From Lachnospiraceae bacterium (GTDB lineage Bacteria > Bacillota > Clostridia > Lachnospirales > Lachnospiraceae): 64,000 bases of DNA. Below, piece by piece: positions 57,869 to 64,000 of this stretch (within the stretch, counting starts at the first letter, position 1; every line of letters starts with the position of its first letter). The DNA lies in the NCBI GenBank assembly GCA_017468395.1, contig JAFUIR010000005.1, positions 1-64,000 of the forward strand. Reading direction: 5' to 3'. A program made the position numbers and the translations under genes. Under the pieces are notes generated by a model. The model saw nothing but the letters and a program-made list of their open reading frames with translations. It was not told the DNA's origin and did no database searches.

Positions 57869-58891
57869 ATGAAAAAAGATTTTGATTTGGTGTCTTTGGG
57901 AGAATTGATGCTGAGATTATCCCCTACGGATAACGAGCGTATTACAAGAGGTGACTCTTTCAGCAAGCAGGTAGGCGGCGCCGAGATGAATGCCATTACC
58001 GGTACGGCTATGCTGGGACTGCGCTGCGGTATTATTTCCAAGTTACCGGCAAATGACTTGGGCACATATGTAAAAAACCGTGTGCGTCTGTGCGGTGTCA
58101 GTGATGACTATTTGGTATATGATGAGGATAAAGATGCACGCCTTGGCGTATATTATTATGAGAACGGTGCATACCCCAGAAAACCCAGAATCGTTTATGA
58201 CAGAAAAAATACTTCTGTGAACAAAATAGATGTATCGGATTATTCTGATGAACTGTATGCATCTGCCAGATGTTTCCACACCAGCGGTATTACGCTGGCC
58301 CTCAGCCCACAGTGCCGTAAAACAGCGGTGGAAATGATTAAGAGATTTAAAGAGCAGGGAGCAATGATTTCCTTTGACGTAAACTTCCGTGGCAATCTGT
58401 GGACGGGCGCAGAGGCAAAGGAGTGTATTGAACAGATTTTACCTTATGTGGACATTTTCTTCTGTTCGGAGGATACTGCACGCCTCACTTTCTTAAAAGA
58501 AGGTGATTTGAAGAGCATTATGAAGAGCTTTACAGAGGATTATCCTATTTCTATTGTGGCTTCCACACAGAGAATTGTGCACAGTCCCAAGAGACATACT
58601 TTTGGTTCTGTTATTTACAGTGCCAAGGAAGATAAATATTATGAAGAAGCGCCCTATGCGGATATTGAAGTGGTAGACCGTATCGGTAGTGGTGATGCCT
58701 ATATTTCGGGTGTGCTTTACGGTTTACTTGCCCACGAAGGAAATTACCAAAGAGCGCTGGAGTACGGTAATGCCACCAGTGCGTTAAAGAATACAATCCC
58801 CGGTGACCTTCTGTCCACGGATTTGAAGGAAATTGACGGTATTATCAAAGAGCACAAGTCCACAGGCAGAAAATCAGAGATGGACAGATAG
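57869..58891 (+). CDS. PfkB-family sugar kinase, 2-keto-3-deoxygluconate kinase-like
   Basis: The protein has 340 aa. It shows LVSLGELMLRLSPTDNERIT, GGAEMNAITGTAMLGLRCGI, ISFDVNFRGNLWTGAEA and the PfkB signature DRIGSGDAYISGVLYGLL with catalytic Asp. The N-terminal GE-ML-R-SP pattern matches KDG kinases (KdgK). It would phosphorylate KDG in uronate or pectin catabolism, but no aldolase is adjacent. ATG 57869 follows GAAAGGAAGG; in-frame codons upstream cover the promoter and are rejected. Confidence 0.82.
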   Translation: MKKDFDLVSLGELMLRLSPTDNERITRGDSFSKQVGGAEMNAITGTAMLGLRCGIISKLPANDLGTYVKNRVRLCGVSDDYLVYDEDKDARLGVYYYENGAYPRKPRIVYDRKNTSVNKIDVSDYSDELYASARCFHTSGITLALSPQCRKTAVEMIKRFKEQGAMISFDVNFRGNLWTGAEAKECIEQILPYVDIFFCSEDTARLTFLKEGDLKSIMKSFTEDYPISIVASTQRIVHSPKRHTFGSVIYSAKEDKYYEEAPYADIEVVDRIGSGDAYISGVLYGLLAHEGNYQRALEYGNATSALKNTIPGDLLSTDLKEIDGIIKEHKSTGRKSEMDR

Positions 58892-58911
58892 TAAAGGAAA
58901 CAGTAGATTTT

Positions 58912-60537
58912 ATGAGATATGACGAATCATTTATAGATTCAAGGATTGTCAGGGCTGTAACGGAGATGGGGTTTGAGACCATGACCCCTATTCAGGAGCA
59001 GGCAATTCCCTATTTACTTGAGGGACGGGATATCATTGGTCAGGCACAGACCGGAACGGGAAAAACAGCCGCATTCGGCATTCCGTTGCTGCAAAAAATT
59101 GATCCGGATGACCGCAGTTTGCAGGCTGTGGTACTTTGCCCCACCAGAGAACTTGCCATTCAGGCATCGGAGGAAATGCGTAAATTTGCCAAGTATATGC
59201 ACGGTATCAGAATGGTGCCTATATACGGCGGACAGGATATTACCAGACAGATTAAGGCTTTAAAAGGTGGTGTTCAGGTAATTGTGGGAACTCCCGGCAG
59301 GGTAATGGACCATATGCGCCGCCATACCATCAAAATGGATACTGTTAAAATGGTGGTGCTTGATGAGGCGGATGAGATGCTGAATATGGGTTTCCGTGAA
59401 GATATGGAAACTATTTTGAAAGAAGTGCCGGGGGAACACCAGACGGCACTGTTTTCTGCAACCATGCCACAGGCAATTTTGGACATAACAGGAACATACC
59501 AGCATGATGCCGTAACCGTAAAAGTGGCGGCAAAAGAATTGACGGTGCCCCTGGTAAAGCAATTTTATTTTTATGTAAAAAATATTTACAAAGAAGAAGT
59601 AATCAGCCGATTGCTGGAAGTGCATGGTTTGAAACGCTCCATGATTTTTTGTAACACCAAGAAAATGGTGGACGAGTTGGCTGAAAATCTGAAAGCCCGT
59701 GGATATCAGGCGGAAGGGTTGCACGGCGATTTGACCCAAAAACAGAGAGATTTTGTTATGAATCGTTTCCGCAGCGGCAATTTGGAGATTCTGATTGCTA
59801 CAGACGTGGCAGCCAGAGGAATTGACGTGGATGACGTGGAAGCGGTATTTAACTATGACATTCCTCAAGATATTGAATATTATGTGCACCGCATCGGACG
59901 AACGGGACGTGCGGGAAGGGAAGGTATGGCTTTTACCTTCGCTTATGGCAGGGATATGTATAAGCTTCGTGATATCGAGAGAGTTTGTAAGACCAAAATG
60001 ACAGAATCCCAAGTTCCCAGTGCCAAGCAGGTAAACCGCATGAAAGCGGAAAAAGTTTTGAAAAATGCAGTTTTGCTCACGCTGGACAACCAACTGGAAA
60101 AATTGGAAGAAATGCTGGAAGAATATGTGACAGAGCACGAACTGGATCCCATGCAATTGGTGGCGGCACTTGTGAAAATGCAGGTAGGAGAGCCTCTTCG
60201 GGAAATCGAGATAGAACAACCCCGTGCGCAGAGACATAAGAGCAGCGACGGTGAAAACAGAAGTAGCCGGGGAAGGGGCGGTGACCGTAGTGGCGAGGGA
60301 AGAGAAAGCCGCAGAGGCGGTGACCGTGACAGAAAGCCGGAGCGTGGCGGCAAGCGTCAGGAGGAACAGGGCAGAAGACGCCGTGGTAAATTGGGCGTTC
60401 GGGAGTATACTCCCGAAAAGGACAGGGGCGGCAGAAAGAAGAACCGCACCGAGAAATATAAAGCAGAAAAATATGAGAAATTTACAAAAATGCCAAAAGA
60501 TGTGAGAAGAAACGGAAAAAGGGCTGATGCAAGATAG
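58912..60537 (+). CDS. DEAD-box RNA helicase
   Basis: The protein has 541 aa. Q motif and GFETMTPIQEQAIPYLLEGR; Walker A AQTGTGKTAAFG; DEAD in VVLDEADEMLNMGF; SAT in ALFSATMPQ; motif VI YVHRIGRTGRAGREG. The C-terminal region (about 425-541) is a basic RG/RGG-like tail (RGGDRSGEGRESRRGGDRDR) that binds RNA. It resembles CshA/DeaD, which act in ribosome assembly and mRNA decay. A terminator follows. Confidence 0.93.
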   Translation: MRYDESFIDSRIVRAVTEMGFETMTPIQEQAIPYLLEGRDIIGQAQTGTGKTAAFGIPLLQKIDPDDRSLQAVVLCPTRELAIQASEEMRKFAKYMHGIRMVPIYGGQDITRQIKALKGGVQVIVGTPGRVMDHMRRHTIKMDTVKMVVLDEADEMLNMGFREDMETILKEVPGEHQTALFSATMPQAILDITGTYQHDAVTVKVAAKELTVPLVKQFYFYVKNIYKEEVISRLLEVHGLKRSMIFCNTKKMVDELAENLKARGYQAEGLHGDLTQKQRDFVMNRFRSGNLEILIATDVAARGIDVDDVEAVFNYDIPQDIEYYVHRIGRTGRAGREGMAFTFAYGRDMYKLRDIERVCKTKMTESQVPSAKQVNRMKAEKVLKNAVLLTLDNQLEKLEEMLEEYVTEHELDPMQLVAALVKMQVGEPLREIEIEQPRAQRHKSSDGENRSSRGRGGDRSGEGRESRRGGDRDRKPERGGKRQEEQGRRRRGKLGVREYTPEKDRGGRKKNRTEKYKAEKYEKFTKMPKDVRRNGKRADAR

Positions 60538-60554
60538 TTGCATCGGCCTTTTTG
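60522..60554 (+). terminator. Terminator after the DEAD-box helicase
   Basis: GGCTGATGCAA/TTGCATCGGCC (11 bp, one wobble; 60522-60532 with 60538-60548), then TTTTTG. Confidence 0.9.
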
Positions 60555-60707
60555 CATGGGGATACAGCAAAACAGACAAAAAAGGACTCAATTTTTTGGA
60601 ATAAAACAGAATAATTGTGAGATGAAAATAGTCATAATTTATGTTAAAATGTTGAAAAGTACATTTTCTTGCAGAAAAAAGGATGATATTTATCTGGAGG
60701 TTTGGGC

Positions 60708-63700
60708 ATGAAAAAGCATGAAGGTATGATGGCGGGAATGAAAGGAGCTTTTTATCTGTTTTTTGCGCTGGTAACGTTGTTCTTTATAATGGGAACGATT
60801 TTTTTGCCGTCGGAAACAGATTCCATAAAAGGGGAGTGTCAGCCCTTTTGGGCGCAGTGGCAGCAGATTTTGCCTGACGGTTCCACAAAAACAGTGGAAG
60901 TGCCCGGAAAATGTGTAATTGCCAAAGGAGAAACGGCGGTGGTGGAAACGGTTCTGCCGGACTATATGGAGGATGGTAAATGGCTTTGTTTCCGTAGTTC
61001 CCAGCAGGATATGCGGCTATATGTGGACGGACAGCTGCGTCAGGAATATCATACGAAAGAAACCAGACCTTTCGGAAAAACCAGTATGAGTACCTATGTC
61101 TTTTTGGAAGTGTCTAAGGAAGATGTGGGAAAAATTTTGCGGGTAGAGGCAGAAAGTGTTTCCAATTTCGGCGGAATCTTGAATCCGGTATATTACGGGG
61201 ACAAATTCGGTATTTGGGAATATTACATAAGCCAGTACGGAGCGGAAATGATGATTGCCATGTTCATGCTGATTCTGGCAGTGATCTGTATTGTCTTTAG
61301 TATTGCGCTGAAGAGTTTTCATAATAAAAATATTGTTTTGGAATATCTGGGCTGGGGCATTTTGCTTGTGGCTATATGGATTATTACGGAAAACAGACTG
61401 CGTCAGTTGTTCTTTTCCAATGTATCCATTGTGGCAAGTATGAATTTCTTTGCGTTAATGCTGTTGCCCATGCCTTTCCTGATTTATATTAACAGTATTC
61501 AGGAATTCCGTTACAAAAAGTGGTATCAGATTTTATATGCGGTTGCCATGGCCGATGCAGTGGTTTGCACGCTGTTACAGGCTTTCAGTATTGTAGATTT
61601 TTTGGAAAGCATGGTAAGTATGCATGTTATGCTGTTGGCAGACATATTGGCAATTATAGTGACAATTGTTCTTGATATTAAGAAACGCTATATCCGTTCC
61701 TACCGGTTGGTAGCATTCGGAATGGTAGTACTTATGGCGGCCGGTGTGGTAGAAATTTCCAAAGTTTATATTAATAATGGACAGGTGAGCGGAAATGGCC
61801 TGTGCCTGGGACTAATATTCTTGTTGGTAATGGCTGCGATTAAAACAGGTCAGGATTTGCTGAAAGTGGATCGGGAACGTCAAAGAATACTTTTGGATAA
61901 TGAAACCAAAGCGGGATTTTTGGCAAAAATGTCCCATGAAATCAGAACACCTATTAATACCATGATTGGTATGAACGAAATGATAGCAAGGGAGAGTAAA
62001 GACCCGGCTATTGAGTTGTATGTGGCAAACGCCCAAGAAGCGGGTAAAACTTTGTTGGCGCTGGTAAACGATGTGCTGGATTTTTCCAGAATGGAGTCCG
62101 GACATTTGAATTTGACGGAGACCGTATATCAGTTGGCCTCTTTGATTAATGACGAAGTACATATGGTTCAGGCCCGTGCTGAAAAGAAACAACTGGAAGT
62201 GGTTGTGAATGTGGATAAAAAACTGCCTTCCTACCTGTACGGCGATGAAGTGCGTATTAAGCAGATTATCAGCAATTTATTATCAAATGCAGTAAAGTAC
62301 ACGGAAGAGGGAACTATTACTTTCAGTGTAGGCTGTATGAACAATGATGACGGAGAGTTTTTCCTGAAAATCGCCGTGGCAGATACGGGAGTGGGTATTC
62401 AGGAAAAAGATATGGAGCGCCTTTTTGACAGTTTTGCCAGATTGGACGAAAAGAAGAGTAAAAATGCCGGTGGAACCGGATTGGGATTGAATATTATTAA
62501 ACAGTTGTTGACGGAAATGCAAGGCGACATAAAAGTGCGCAGTGTTTATGGAAAAGGTTCCCTGTTTACGGTAGTTGTGCCTCAAAAAGTGATTGATGCC
62601 AAGCCTATCGGAATGTTGCAGGATTCTTTTGAAGAAGAGACTGCGCAAATTAAGAAATATCGTGCTTCCTTTATTGCACCTCAGGCGAAAGTGCTTGCGG
62701 TGGACGATAATGAAATGAATTTGGAAGTGGTAAAGGGCTTTTTAAAACGTACACAGATGCAGTTGGATACGGCTATTTCCGGCGAAAAATGTTTAAAACT
62801 TTGTAAGGAAAATGCGTATCACGTTATTTTAATGGACCATATGATGCCTGAGCCGGATGGTATACAGACGTTGCAATTGCTGCGCCAGCAAGAAGGCGGG
62901 TGTAATGTGGATACACCGGTAATTGTGCTTACGGCCAATGCGGTGGCTGGCAGCCGTGAAGAATATTTATCGGATGGATTTGCAGAGTATTTGTCCAAAC
63001 CAATCTCTCCTGAAAGACTGGAAGAGGTTTTAAAACGGTTCCTTTCACCAGAACTGATTATCCCTCAGGAAGAGCATAAGCAGGAAGAGCCTTTGAAGGT
63101 AGAAAAACCGAAAGCAAAGGAAGTTACTTCGCCTGAACCAAAGGAGGAACTTATCAGTTGTAAATTGGGTATATCCTATTGCGGCGGCGATGAAGAAATG
63201 TATTGGGATATGCTGGACACTTATCATAAACAGGGACGAATTTACGCAGAAAAACTTCCCCAGTATTTTGCCCAAAAGGATTGGAAAAACTATTCCATTA
63301 CTGCCCATGCCATGAAGAGTACCTCTTTAAGTATCGGTGCAAGAAGATTTTCTGATATAGCAAAGGAACATGAAATGGCGGGAAAAGAGGAGCGGGCGTC
63401 ATGGATTGAAGGACAGTGGGAAGGTTTCTATAAACTGTTTTTGGATGTGCTTGCAACTGCAGAAGAAATGCTGAAAGAAAATGCGGGTGAGGAAAAGGAA
63501 GTTTTGGAAGCGGAAGAAGTGTCAAAAGAGGACTATGCAAAAGAATGTGAACTTTTGTTGGAATATCTCAGAAATTACGAGATGAATGCCTCTGTGGAAC
63601 AAACGGACAAATTGGAAGGTCTGACCACCGCAGGAATGAATGCGGAAGAAAAAACAGAAGTGATTAAAGGAATTAAAGAAGCGATTGACGAGTTCGATTA

Positions 63701-63752
63701 CACAAAAGCGGAAGAACTGTTGGAAGAATGGATGAAGGGAGTGCTGCCTTAG
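60708..63752 (+). CDS. Hybrid sensor histidine kinase/response regulator with HPt domain
   Basis: The protein has 1014 aa. TM1 (about 10-32), an extracytoplasmic beta-rich domain (about 40-180) and seven TM helices (about 185-395) resemble 7TMR-DISM sensors. HisKA follows (FLAKMSHEIRTPINTMIGMN, His410), then HATPase (DEVRIKQIISNLLSNAVKY, GGTGLGLNIIKQLL), REC (VLAVDDNEMN, Asp710 in LMDHMMPEPDG) and HPt (SITAHAMKSTSLSIGARRFS, His867). It is a phosphorelay kinase. ATG 60708 follows TGGAGG. The next gene, a response regulator, starts 1 nt after its stop. Confidence 0.93.
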   Translation: MKKHEGMMAGMKGAFYLFFALVTLFFIMGTIFLPSETDSIKGECQPFWAQWQQILPDGSTKTVEVPGKCVIAKGETAVVETVLPDYMEDGKWLCFRSSQQDMRLYVDGQLRQEYHTKETRPFGKTSMSTYVFLEVSKEDVGKILRVEAESVSNFGGILNPVYYGDKFGIWEYYISQYGAEMMIAMFMLILAVICIVFSIALKSFHNKNIVLEYLGWGILLVAIWIITENRLRQLFFSNVSIVASMNFFALMLLPMPFLIYINSIQEFRYKKWYQILYAVAMADAVVCTLLQAFSIVDFLESMVSMHVMLLADILAIIVTIVLDIKKRYIRSYRLVAFGMVVLMAAGVVEISKVYINNGQVSGNGLCLGLIFLLVMAAIKTGQDLLKVDRERQRILLDNETKAGFLAKMSHEIRTPINTMIGMNEMIARESKDPAIELYVANAQEAGKTLLALVNDVLDFSRMESGHLNLTETVYQLASLINDEVHMVQARAEKKQLEVVVNVDKKLPSYLYGDEVRIKQIISNLLSNAVKYTEEGTITFSVGCMNNDDGEFFLKIAVADTGVGIQEKDMERLFDSFARLDEKKSKNAGGTGLGLNIIKQLLTEMQGDIKVRSVYGKGSLFTVVVPQKVIDAKPIGMLQDSFEEETAQIKKYRASFIAPQAKVLAVDDNEMNLEVVKGFLKRTQMQLDTAISGEKCLKLCKENAYHVILMDHMMPEPDGIQTLQLLRQQEGGCNVDTPVIVLTANAVAGSREEYLSDGFAEYLSKPISPERLEEVLKRFLSPELIIPQEEHKQEEPLKVEKPKAKEVTSPEPKEELISCKLGISYCGGDEEMYWDMLDTYHKQGRIYAEKLPQYFAQKDWKNYSITAHAMKSTSLSIGARRFSDIAKEHEMAGKEERASWIEGQWEGFYKLFLDVLATAEEMLKENAGEEKEVLEAEEVSKEDYAKECELLLEYLRNYEMNASVEQTDKLEGLTTAGMNAEEKTEVIKGIKEAIDEFDYTKAEELLEEWMKGVLP

Positions 63753-63753
63753 G

Positions 63754-64000
63754 ATGAAGAAAACCATATTAGTTGTAGATGATGATAAGTCTAATTTGAT
63801 GATGGCCCAGAAAGTTTTGGTGGATGAATATCGTGTGGCGGCTGTAAACTCCGGAAAACTTGCGTTTCAGTATTTGGAAAAAAATGATCCTGTTATGATT
63901 TTGCTGGATATCCAAATGCCTGAAATGGATGGCTTTGAGGTAATGAAAATATTGCAGGCAAATGCAAAGTGGTGCAAAATACCGGTTATTTTCCTGACTG
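63754..64000 (+). CDS. Response regulator, N-terminal part (runs off the window)
   Basis: 82 codons are visible. The REC domain begins MKKTILVVDDDKSNLMMAQK and has the phospho-Asp in MILLDIQMPEMDGFEVMKIL and the conserved Thr region IPVIFLT. The output domain lies beyond the window. It starts 1 nt after the stop of the hybrid kinase, so it is its likely partner. Confidence 0.92.
   Translation, partial: MKKTILVVDDDKSNLMMAQKVLVDEYRVAAVNSGKLAFQYLEKNDPVMILLDIQMPEMDGFEVMKILQANAKWCKIPVIFLT

Noticed and set aside
59260-60591. A 443-codon minus-strand ORF opposite the DEAD-box helicase
   Set aside because: It mirrors the helicase gene. Its His/Phe/Cys-rich translation and lack of SD mark it as a shadow frame.

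Overview
The window is a chromosomal segment of a low-to-mid GC Clostridia bacterium, most probably a Lachnospiraceae relative. Three things point there. Gene order is Firmicutes-type: rpsF-ssb-rpsR, gdpP-rplI-dnaB, the dnaD/dnaI-type helicase loader pair, and spoVG...pth-mfd. Fermentation is anaerobic (pyruvate formate-lyase, ferredoxin). Glycogen synthesis uses the GlgC/GlgD pair. Several of these blocks lie near oriC in Bacillus, so the segment is probably origin-proximal; dnaA itself is not here. I see no insertion sequence, prophage or CRISPR array, and it reads as mostly core genome with a few lineage-specific insertions.

Layout. 1-470: the 3' end of a 23S rRNA followed by tRNA-Asn, Glu, Asn and Cys, with no 5S between. 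0.5-3.6 kb: a DUF218 protein, a Sir2 deacylase, a DUF951 protein and the S6-SSB-S18 operon. 3.6-8.7 kb: an accessory patch with a zinc-ribbon membrane protein, a frame-disrupted transglutaminase-like lipoprotein, a U32-like protein and a GH53 galactanase. 8.7-12.9 kb: a highly structured RNA candidate, then gdpP-rplI-dnaB. 13.0-18.8 kb: a MerR regulator, ferredoxin, pflA and a pyruvate formate-lyase whose glycyl-radical domain is a separate small gene, then DUF1858 and mecA. 18.9-27.7 kb: a second structured RNA candidate, cell-wall hydrolases (GH18/SH3, amidase, SleB-like), a DUF2142 membrane protein, Sua5, rpiB, upp and dCMP deaminase. 27.9-35.1 kb: a complete F-type ATP synthase operon whose c subunit carries the Na+-type ligand set. 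35.2-39.4 kb: hypothetical proteins and a methyltransferase. 39.4-45.6 kb (minus strand): queT under a preQ1 riboswitch, bioY, an unusually long prs, a dnaI-type loader, dnaD and murC, with seven DnaA-box-like 9-mers between murC and dnaD. 45.9-64 kb: glgC-glgD, spoVG, a VTC/DUF4956/CotH cassette, pth, mfd, an LRR-like membrane protein, a 33-residue protein, a KDG-kinase-like gene, a DEAD-box helicase, a hybrid histidine kinase and the start of its response regulator.

The most notable observations are the split pyruvate formate-lyase with an extra degenerate C-terminal paralogue; two unrecognised multi-stem RNA candidates with good promoters (8.76-8.94 kb and 18.96-19.2 kb); the DnaA-box cluster beside the helicase-loader genes; and the VTC-DUF4956-CotH cassette inserted between spoVG and pth.
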